Below, piece by piece: positions 39,750 through 45,926 of a DNA stretch of 45,926 bases; the first letter of the stretch is position 1; each line of letters opens with the position of its first letter. The notes beneath the pieces are model-generated. The model ran no database searches. It had not been told where the DNA came from and worked only from the letters and a program-made list of their open reading frames with translations. Source of the DNA: Heliobacterium chlorum (lineage in GTDB: Bacteria; Bacillota; Desulfitobacteriia; Heliobacteriales; Heliobacteriaceae); contig NZ_JACVHF010000021.1 of the NCBI RefSeq assembly GCF_014502795.1, positions 1 through 45,926 on the forward strand, read 5' to 3'. Both the position numbers and the translations under genes were made by a program.

Positions 39750-40991
39750 ATGAAAAGCGTTCAAGATTTAACTAGTGCTGATAATAAATCAATAGGTTTT
39801 GATTATCAATATTACTATTTTTTATATTTGCTACTTGGTCTTAAAGTTGGACAACAGATTGGTATAGAAGTAAAAGATGATATCCACTTAGACTTACCTA
39901 ATGAAGAACAAATACTTCTTCAATTGAAACATTCTGTTCAAACACAAAAATCTGGAGCCATTATTAATTTAACAGAACTTGATAAGGATTTATGGCATAC
40001 TATTGACAATTGGGTAAAAAATATAAACGACATTACTCAAGGAAGAAAAGAACTAACCAAACAGTTAGAATTTATTAAGAAAACAAAATTTGTTTTAGTA
40101 TCAAATAAATCCGTTAAACAAATCAGATTCCTTAATAATGTAATAGAATTTAAGAAAAGAGTAATGAGTATATCTAATATAAAGGATTATATTAAAGATC
40201 TTTCAAAAACAACAACCAGTAAAAATCTTCAAGATTACATCTTGAATTTATTTTCTCAAGATGATAAATGGCTAAGTTTATTTTTAGATAACTTATATTT
40301 CGAGCTAGAAGAAGACGACCTTATTTCAAAGATTAAAAATAGTATTAAAGAAAAACATGTTCCAGAATCTAAAATAGAAGATGTCTTCAGTGCAATAGAT
40401 AGTAATATTAGGAGACATATCTATTTTACAGTTAAATCGCAAAAAAAGATAATAATATCCTTTGAAGAATTTTATAAAAAATACAATTTGCTATTTGATA
40501 GGGGGAGAAACAAAAAATTACCTATACGTAAAAGGGAATTATCATTCTCAGAACCTTTGGATAAACAAATATTTATAAAGCAATTAATAGATATATTTGA
40601 AGTTGAACCAAACGATACTGATAAAATGATTGAATTTACCAGATATATGCTACAAATAAATAATCATCTTGAAGAATGGGTGAACGAGGGACTTTTAATT
40701 GAAGAAGATGTAGAGAAATTTGAAAAAGACGCTAAACTAAAATGGCAAAATATACATAGGGAAGCATATAGAAAAGTTTTATTAGGTATGAAGATTGAGG
40801 GCAGTAATCCTATTGAAAAAACAATTATCGAACAAGCACTTGTATGCTTAGATCAAGTAAGAAAAATAGAACTTGTGTTGGATGAAACTAAATTAGATAC
40901 TGAAATGAGCAACGGTGAATTTTATTCATTATCTGATAAACCTTTGATTGGATGGCGTTTAGACTGGGAAGAAAGGTATAATAAATGTTGA
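39750..40991 (+). CDS. ABC-3C system nuclease-like effector
   Basis: A 413-residue protein with ATG after TGAGGTGAAAA. The N-terminus (about 12-100) resembles Cap4/DUF4297-type nucleases: FDYQYYYFLYLLLGLK, then E40 in IGIEVKDDIHLDL with D43/D44, and LLQLKHSV with Q58-x-K60, a PD-(D/E)XK-like arrangement. The C-terminal half is helical and may be the ABC-3C C-terminal adaptor. It overlaps the middle component gene by 7 bp. In such systems the effector is thought to be unleashed by an ABC ATPase sensing invading DNA. A+T-rich and unlike the phage core, it was probably acquired separately. Confidence 0.65.
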   Translation: MKSVQDLTSADNKSIGFDYQYYYFLYLLLGLKVGQQIGIEVKDDIHLDLPNEEQILLQLKHSVQTQKSGAIINLTELDKDLWHTIDNWVKNINDITQGRKELTKQLEFIKKTKFVLVSNKSVKQIRFLNNVIEFKKRVMSISNIKDYIKDLSKTTTSKNLQDYILNLFSQDDKWLSLFLDNLYFELEEDDLISKIKNSIKEKHVPESKIEDVFSAIDSNIRRHIYFTVKSQKKIIISFEEFYKKYNLLFDRGRNKKLPIRKRELSFSEPLDKQIFIKQLIDIFEVEPNDTDKMIEFTRYMLQINNHLEEWVNEGLLIEEDVEKFEKDAKLKWQNIHREAYRKVLLGMKIEGSNPIEKTIIEQALVCLDQVRKIELVLDETKLDTEMSNGEFYSLSDKPLIGWRLDWEERYNKC

Positions 40992-41443
40992 ATAAAAGAA
41001 GTGTAGTAAATAATGAATTTATAGGAGCTTTGTCAATATACTACGTACTAATTCATCTAAAGGAAATTAGTGTTTCGAAAGCAATGCTTATATTACCTTT
41101 CGTTGCTCATAAAGGTACGGTTGACTTTCTGAAGAATAAAAACACTATAATAAATAGCTTAGAGGAACTTATGGTAAAAAAACCTACTTTCTTTAGCAAC
41201 TATAATCAAAGATATTATTCTTTTTTACCAATTACATTTAACTCCATAGCCCTTTTATTGGAAATCAAGCTTGTACGATTATATAAAAATAAAATAATTA
41301 TAAGTAAAAATGTACCCATGCCTTCGTCAAGTAGTAATATCGGTGTTAGAGCTTACAATATAATTCAATCAAGTTTCAAACTTGCTCATGTTTTAAGAGA
41401 TGAGGAAATAAATTTATATTTACAATTGAGGGTGCAGATATGA
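40985..41443 (+). CDS. ABC-3C system middle component
   Basis: A 152-residue protein between the effector and the ATPase, overlapping both (7 bp and 4 bp). Its size, its layout (RSVVNNEFIGALSIYYVLIH, LMVKKPTFFSNYNQRYYSFL, PITFNSIALLLEIKLVRLY) and above all its place match the winged-helix-like middle components of ABC three-component systems, which bridge ATPase and effector. No catalytic motif is seen. The assignment rests on context and on family resemblance; an independent check is needed by profile search. Confidence 0.65.
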   Translation: MLNKRSVVNNEFIGALSIYYVLIHLKEISVSKAMLILPFVAHKGTVDFLKNKNTIINSLEELMVKKPTFFSNYNQRYYSFLPITFNSIALLLEIKLVRLYKNKIIISKNVPMPSSSSNIGVRAYNIIQSSFKLAHVLRDEEINLYLQLRVQI

Positions 41444-43320
41444 AATTTGTATTAGAAGAGCTTGTTTTGTGGCTTAAGAATGGTAAAATAAGACGACTTG
41501 AATTCAAAAATAACAAGATAAATGTAATTACGGGAGATAGTGGTACCGGAAAGTCTGCGATAATAAATATTATTGATTATTGTTTCTTTGCGAGTAAAGC
41601 TAATATCTCTGAAGAAAAAATTAACGAAAATGTAAGTTGGTATGGCTTAAAATTTAAGATTAATAATAAATCATTCACTATCGCTAGGGGAGCTCTAACT
41701 GAGAAAGGTAAAGTTAGTGATTTGTATTATTATTCCCCTATAGGAGTTGTTCCTGAAGAAATATCCGATACAATAGAAGAGAAACAATTAAAAGAAATAA
41801 TAGAAAACGAATTTTCAATCGATAGTAATGTAATAATTCCTTACGGTGGAAAAAAACTAAAAGCAGGAAGTAAGATTTCTCTTAGATACTTTTGGTTATT
41901 CAATACACAATCAGAAAACACTATTTGTAATAGTGAAGTATTTTTCGATAAACAAAACGACGAGAAGTATAATGAAGCACTACATAGAGTTTTTGATTTA
42001 GCGACGGGTATAGATACTGTAAAAAATATAATAATCAAAGAAAAAATAAATGCATTAGAAAAAGACCTGAATCGATTGGAAAAAAGAAAAGCCGCCCTAA
42101 AAAAAGAAGAAAATATATTTCACAGCAATATAAAAGAATTAATACGTAAGGCCAAAGAATATGACTTAATTAAAGATGTGACAAAGAATATCGAAGAAGA
42201 CGTCTTTTACTTAAAGGAACTGGTAAAAACTATTAAGGATGCTGACTTCTCATCAGATTATAAAGAATTTGATAAGTTGCAAAAACAAAAATTCGAGGTT
42301 AAAAGAAAAATTAGAAATTTTACAAGGTTTAGGAGTGAATATGAAAAATACACAAAAATTCAAAAGGATAATTTAGATAGTTTGCAACCTCTTAATTTCA
42401 TTAAAGAAAAATATGGTTCTTTAATTATAAATAGAGACTTGATAGATCTCATGGAAATGTTTGAAAATGAGCTCGGCTTAATTAAAAAAGAAATAAAAAA
42501 TAAAAGCCCTTTTAATATTAACATAGATGAACAGTTGAAAAACCTACAAAAAGAATTAAGTCTTATAGAGGACGCTCTTGATAGATTCCCAAATATAAAA
42601 TCTGATTTTCAAAATCATATACACAAGTTTGTTTTTATTGGCGAAATTAAATCTAAGTTAGAGATGTTTGAAAAAAAATTCACGGATATCTTTAACGAGG
42701 AAGAATTCGATAATAAAGCACGTGAGTTAGCAGAGTTACAGGATAAGTTAGAGAAAGAGATAATTAATAGAGATCTAGTCTATAAGCTTCTTGAAGAACT
42801 TATACAAAACTATTTAGATGATTCTGGTGATGCATTAGGTACATACAAGGGTTACAAGTCTGTTTTTGACTATAAAAATAAAGTGCTAAAGTTAAAAAAA
42901 CCTGGTGCGGTCAATACAGCAGTAGTAGGAAGTAGCTCTAATCACATGTTTCTACATCTTTGCTTCATGTTGGGGCTTCATGAGTTAATAATTAGCCAAG
43001 AGGTACCTTTTGTACCTAGTTTTATTATTTTAGATCAACCAAGCCGTCCGTATTACGGAGAAGATGCCGGTAGCAAAAAGAATAAAAAGAATTGGTCTCA
43101 AATACCGCAAGATGATAAGACTAAAATAACTATAGCGTTCAAGATCCTAAACGACTTTATTGATAAAATTAACAGTGATTATAAAACTGATTTTCAAATT
43201 ATAGTACTAGAACATATTCCTCCTTCAATCTGGGAAGATGAAAAATTAAATAACGTTATTTTAGTGGATGAAGAGTTTAAACACGGAAATGCCTTGATTC
43301 CTGACTCCTATATTAACTAA
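41440..43320 (+). CDS. ABC-3C system ATPase (DUF3732-like, SMC/Rad50-type)
   Basis: A 626-residue protein (ATGA overlap). Walker A is GDSGTGKS (residues 32-39), preceded by FKNNKINVIT. Residues about 190-450 form a long charged coiled coil (ALEKDLNRLEKRKAALKKEE and others), as in SMC/Rad50 proteins. The distal half of the ATPase follows: SSNHMFLHLCFMLGLHELI in the signature region and VPSFIILDQPSRPYY as Walker B with the Asp followed by Gln, as is usual for DUF3732. It would be the sensor/motor of the system. The operon ends with a terminator at 43383. Confidence 0.8.
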   Translation: MKFVLEELVLWLKNGKIRRLEFKNNKINVITGDSGTGKSAIINIIDYCFFASKANISEEKINENVSWYGLKFKINNKSFTIARGALTEKGKVSDLYYYSPIGVVPEEISDTIEEKQLKEIIENEFSIDSNVIIPYGGKKLKAGSKISLRYFWLFNTQSENTICNSEVFFDKQNDEKYNEALHRVFDLATGIDTVKNIIIKEKINALEKDLNRLEKRKAALKKEENIFHSNIKELIRKAKEYDLIKDVTKNIEEDVFYLKELVKTIKDADFSSDYKEFDKLQKQKFEVKRKIRNFTRFRSEYEKYTKIQKDNLDSLQPLNFIKEKYGSLIINRDLIDLMEMFENELGLIKKEIKNKSPFNINIDEQLKNLQKELSLIEDALDRFPNIKSDFQNHIHKFVFIGEIKSKLEMFEKKFTDIFNEEEFDNKARELAELQDKLEKEIINRDLVYKLLEELIQNYLDDSGDALGTYKGYKSVFDYKNKVLKLKKPGAVNTAVVGSSSNHMFLHLCFMLGLHELIISQEVPFVPSFIILDQPSRPYYGEDAGSKKNKKNWSQIPQDDKTKITIAFKILNDFIDKINSDYKTDFQIIVLEHIPPSIWEDEKLNNVILVDEEFKHGNALIPDSYIN

Positions 43321-43382
43321 AATGTAACCTTGTTACTCATTATTATTGTACCCCTCACCCCACAGCCCACCTATTGAATAGA

Positions 43383-43423
43383 CAGGCAGTGCAGCCCATC
43401 GTGGCCGGACTGCCTTATTTTTT
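43383..43423 (+). terminator. Terminator after ABC-3C operon
   Basis: AGGCAGT / ACTGCCT stem, with a GC-rich loop, followed by TATTTTTTT. Confidence 0.7.
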
Positions 43424-43439
43424 TCAAGGACGGTGGCCA

Positions 43440-44114
43440 ATGACAGCAAACTTCGGTGAATTAACGTTAGACACCATTCATCACATGGACATTAACGACG
43501 GCTTCAAGCTGCTTCCCGACAACTCCATCGACCTCATCATCGCTGACCCACCATACGGCATCAATTACCGCAGCGGCAGTCGCAAGCGAAAGTTCACCGC
43601 GATCCAAAACGACAATATCATCATGGCAGACTGGTTGGCCGATGCTTATCGGGTTTTGAAGGACGGTGCTGCCCTATACTGCTGGACCCGCTGGGATGTC
43701 TACGTCGAGTGGTACCACCGTATCACCCAACACTTCACCATCAAGAACTGCATCATCTGGCAAAAGAACGGCGGGGGAATGGGTGATCTCCGTGGGGCCT
43801 ACAGTCCCGCTCATGAATTTCTCATCTTCGCAGTGAAGGGCAGACACATATTAAAAGGAAAGCGAATTTCTGACGTATGGCCTGTGCCTCGCGATCCGGC
43901 AGTGACCTACATCCACCCAACGCAAAAACCGGTAAAGCTGGCCGAGATGATTATTGAGAAATCTTCGAAGCCGGGTGATGTTGTGCTGGTCCCATTCTGC
44001 GGTAGTGGGGGAGATTGCGTGGCAGCCAAGCGGATGGGGCGGAGGTTCATTACGTTTGATGTGGAGAAGGGTTACGTGGAGGCAGCAAGTAAACGGCTCA
44101 ACCAAGCGGCATAA
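43440..44114 (+). CDS. DNA methyltransferase, N6-adenine/N4-cytosine type, second copy
   Basis: A 224-residue protein; ATG 43440 follows AAGGACGGTGGCC. Motif IV is DPPYG (D36) and motif I is the variant VPFCGSGGD near residue 185, so it is again a beta-class amino-methyltransferase, with a short target-recognition region. It is only distantly similar to the methyltransferase at 19653. The G+C content rises sharply from the ABC-3C operon, so this gene belongs to the phage core. It is an orphan, with no nuclease gene beside it. Protection from host restriction is the likely role. Confidence 0.85.
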   Translation: MTANFGELTLDTIHHMDINDGFKLLPDNSIDLIIADPPYGINYRSGSRKRKFTAIQNDNIIMADWLADAYRVLKDGAALYCWTRWDVYVEWYHRITQHFTIKNCIIWQKNGGGMGDLRGAYSPAHEFLIFAVKGRHILKGKRISDVWPVPRDPAVTYIHPTQKPVKLAEMIIEKSSKPGDVVLVPFCGSGGDCVAAKRMGRRFITFDVEKGYVEAASKRLNQAA

Positions 44115-44223
44115 TTATAGTTGTTCAATGTTTGACCAAGGCAAGAAATCCCTGGGATAGAACCGGAACGTGTGTTCCAATGACGAGAGAAACGTGCTAT
44201 TCTATTTCCAGGAGGTGTTGGTA

Positions 44224-44478
44224 ATGTTCCTAAAACCTAAAGACGCTCAGGTGGTTAACGACCTGCGAGAAATCACTGAGTATCAACTAGAGGAAATGAA
44301 TGAAATCGTCAGTTCTGCCATGCAAGAAAAGTCACAGCTAATGATTCAATTGCGAAATGGAAAGCAGATTTTGTGTGTGCCGCTAAAAGGCAGAATGGGG
44401 AAATTATCAGTATCTACCGAGCGTGGTGAGCGTGAAATTCTTTTCACCGATATCGTCGATGTACAGAAAATCTCGTAA
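44224..44478 (+). CDS. Small hypothetical protein, possibly YolD-like
   Basis: ATG 44224 follows CAGGAGGTGTTGGTA; a longer frame from 44170 has no site. The 84-residue product has a helical N-terminus and a beta-rich C-terminus (MIQLRNGKQILCVPLKGRMG, KLSVSTERGEREILFTDIVD) reminiscent of YolD-type folds, which accompany UV-damage polymerases in some phages and prophages. The match is weak and no umuC-type gene is nearby. The 630 bp after it contain only regulatory-looking DNA. Confidence 0.45.
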   Translation: MFLKPKDAQVVNDLREITEYQLEEMNEIVSSAMQEKSQLMIQLRNGKQILCVPLKGRMGKLSVSTERGEREILFTDIVDVQKIS

Positions 44479-44500
44479 TTGCCACAGCCATGCCTGTTTC

Positions 44501-44570
44501 GCCACGTGTGCCGACAGACTCCATTGGTAATATAATTCCATTCAAATAATACTTGCGAGCCACACGTGGC
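44501..44570. repeat. Inverted repeat with CACGTG cores
   Basis: GCCACGTGTG (44501-44510) and CACACGTGGC (44561-44570) are exact 10-bp inverted arms 50 bp apart, each with a CACGTG core. parS sites share this core, but the flanks differ, so a link to the ParB-like protein is speculative. Confidence 0.5.
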
Positions 44571-44715
44571 CACACAGCCCGCGACGTTGCCAACCCAGCC
44601 GTGCGGAAGCTGGGTGAGGCGAGCGCGGGGCCGGAATTGGCTTTTCTGGGCTAGATGATTATAAAAATAACTTCCGGTAAATGAACTTTATTGAGGAGTA
44701 ACAGTTCATAGAGCG

Positions 44716-44813
44716 ATGTCAAAAACGACGACGTCGTCAATCTTGACGTCAACCACCTTTGACACTAACTATACTGTGTCTTAATACTATAACTAGATAC
44801 ACTGTTAATTAAC
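44716..44813 (+). promoter_or_regulatory. Promoter with clustered palindromic operators
   Basis: A sigma-A-type promoter TTGACA (44759-44764), 17 bp, TAATAC (44782-44787) is surrounded by palindromes: GACGACGTCGTC (44727-44738), TTGACGTCAA (44743-44752), GACAC / GTGTC (44761-44780) and GTTAATTAAC (44804-44813). It probably drives 45116 and possibly later genes under tight repression. The rest of 44820-45115 shows no gene. Confidence 0.55.
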
Positions 44814-45115
44814 ACCGGTAACACTATATCTATGGGATTATCAAAGAACAGTGAAACACGTATATATACCTCGGACGCTGGCCATGCCATCCGCCCAGAT
44901 ATCATACCAACTTGGAAGCCTCTGTGAAATATGGGATTACTGGCGGAGGTTCCTGTAAGATACCTGTCACAAATGAGGGCGTTTTACGATCACTCGGAGG
45001 ACTGGATGTTATGGATTATATCCACAGCCTTGGCAGATAATGTGACTGTCATCACATCGAAATGTCTGTTCTGATGATATGATAAACCAAAGGTATTTCA
45101 TCGGGGGTAACATTA

Positions 45116-45391
45116 ATGTTTCTTGAACTTGCCGAAGAAGGCAATAAGATAAAAAGAGAATTTCACTTGTTGACAGAGGATGAGCAAAGAAAACGGATTA
45201 GAAGCTGGTCACAAAAGTGTACGAATGCAATGAAAAAGAAACTGCCTAAGTCGACATTCACGAGTTATTTTCTGAAATTGGCGGGAGAGTCAAGGTATAT
45301 TGACGATAATGCGCTGGATAGGCTGTTATTCGTTATCCAAGGACTTGAAGCTGCCGAAGAACATAGCGATAGGGAACAGGATGTTGGCTAA
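45116..45391 (+). CDS. Small hypothetical protein, 91 residues
   Basis: ATG 45116 follows TCGGGGGTAACATTA. The product is helical, highly charged and Lys-rich (MKKKLPKSTFTSYFLKLAGE) with an acidic C-terminus (LEAAEEHSDREQD). It shares its type (short, charged, one gene plus AGCGAC terminator) with the genes at 37067 and 37401. It lies between the operator region and the terminase gene. No family is recognised. Confidence 0.5.
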   Translation: MFLELAEEGNKIKREFHLLTEDEQRKRIRSWSQKCTNAMKKKLPKSTFTSYFLKLAGESRYIDDNALDRLLFVIQGLEAAEEHSDREQDVG

Positions 45392-45396
45392 AATAG

Positions 45397-45442
45397 AGCG
45401 ACACGCGGTGAGATACGTCATTCACTGCGGGGTCGCTTTTTT
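45397..45442 (+). terminator. AGCGAC-type terminator before terminase
   Basis: AGCGAC / GTCGCT closing a longer stem with GGTGA / TTCAC-like inner pairs, followed by TTTTTT. Confidence 0.7.
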
Positions 45443-45509
45443 GTTGACGAGATATCTACGTGATTGACGGTAAGCTGACGATCGCTACGGATTGTACTTT
45501 ACTATAGTG

Positions 45510-45538
45510 AAGTTAGAAGTAGGTTCTAACTTTATAAT
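45510..45538 (+). promoter_or_regulatory. Terminase promoter region with inverted-repeat operator
   Basis: AAGTTAGAA (45510-45518) and TTCTAACTT (45524-45532) are perfect 9-bp arms ending directly before TATAAT (45533-45538). No good -35 is seen, so an activator may be needed, consistent with late-gene control. A further near-palindrome, ACTTTACTATAGTGAAGT, lies just upstream at about 45496-45513. Confidence 0.5.
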
Positions 45539-45558
45539 TGAAAGGAGAAGGTGAACCA

Positions 45559-45926
45559 TTGTCAGAGCAATCTAAGAAATATGCGTTGAATGGCTCGCAG
45601 AGACTCGCTGCGGAAATACTCGCCTCCAACGACGTCCACAAAATGACGTTAGCCCAAATTGCGGAAGAAGCCGGTATCAGCGAACGGACGTTATACCGAT
45701 GGAAGCAGGACCCGGATTTCATCGCTTACCAGAATGAAGTCGCCGAATTAGCGATGAAGGACTTCCTTGCCGAGGCTTATAACAGCCTAAAATCAATTGC
45801 TCGCGGCAGTCAAAGCGAGAAGAACAAATTAAAAGCTATCGAACTGGTCATGAAGAACCAGGGCCGGTTGACGGAAGTGCAGAAGGTTGAGGCTAAGATA
45901 GAGGATGCCCGTTCCAACGAAGCGAT
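45559..45926 (+). CDS. Phage terminase small subunit, phBC6A51 type (3' truncated)
   Basis: TTG 45559 follows AAAGGAGAAGGTGAACCA; the frame runs off the right edge. The N-terminus carries a helix-turn-helix (KMTLAQIAEEAGISERTLYR, WKQDPDFIAYQNEVAE), the mark of phBC6A51-family terminase small subunits, which bind packaging-site DNA. The continuing helical region (SLKSIARGSQSEKNKLKAIE, LVMKNQGRLTEVQKVEAKIE) fits the oligomerisation part. The large subunit is expected just beyond the window. This makes the right edge the start of the late morphogenesis genes, whose end forms the left edge of the window. Confidence 0.8.
   Translation, partial: MSEQSKKYALNGSQRLAAEILASNDVHKMTLAQIAEEAGISERTLYRWKQDPDFIAYQNEVAELAMKDFLAEAYNSLKSIARGSQSEKNKLKAIELVMKNQGRLTEVQKVEAKIEDARSNEA

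Overview
The window is almost entirely phage or prophage DNA from a spore-forming Firmicute. Strong Shine-Dalgarno sites, frequent GTG/TTG starts, and families such as UviB/BhlA, phBC6A51-type terminase small subunit, CBO0543 and DUF4259/Imm26 all point to Bacillales, probably Paenibacillaceae. I could run no search, so the host assignment is an inference.

Region by region: 1-4.1 kb holds the end of the tail/appendage genes and the lysis cassette (UviB-like protein, zinc amidase, holin). 4.2-22.8 kb is a complete rightward replication and nucleotide module: an O-like initiator with an apparent iteron origin inside its own gene, helicase loader, DnaB-type helicase, Bro antirepressor, Toprim primase, a leftward membrane-anchored XRE regulator, a sigma-70-like factor, ssDNA-binding protein, family A DNA polymerase, Cas4/RecB-like nuclease, Holliday-junction resolvase, anaerobic RNR (NrdG/NrdD), dUTPase, a divergent ThyX-fold protein, DNA methyltransferase, a candidate PD-(D/E)XK nuclease, dNMP kinase and a second small sigma-like regulator. 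23.1-24.1 kb is non-coding and looks like a large structured RNA followed by a two-copy repeat. 24.3-28.3 kb carries small membrane or secreted cargo genes. 26.5-28.7 kb has three repeats, each ending in an antisense tRNA 3' end, and the last abuts a tyrosine integrase (28.7-29.9 kb), so this is the likely attachment region. 30-37.7 kb is a patchwork of cargo: an Imm26-like immunity gene, tRNA-Thr with a duplicated fragment, a secreted protein, an extra RNA polymerase omega subunit, and four copies of a dispersed intergenic repeat. 38-43.3 kb has a ParB-like protein and an AT-rich three-gene ABC-3C conflict system. From 43.4 kb the base composition returns to phage-like, with a second methyltransferase, a palindrome-rich control region and the start of the terminase small subunit.

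How it works together: tail genes lie at the left edge and the terminase small subunit at the right edge, with att/integrase in between. This is the gene order of a circular or circularly permuted temperate phage genome opened inside the structural genes, or of tandem prophages. The replication module is nearly self-sufficient for replisome and dNTP supply. A recurring promoter-like motif (tTGTCACaA, 14-15 bp, CGGyATCtAAg, then ATAGg) precedes several of its operons, including the phage sigma gene. I consider that motif with its candidate sigma factor, the ABC-3C operon, the in-gene iteron origin and the structured non-coding region the most notable elements.
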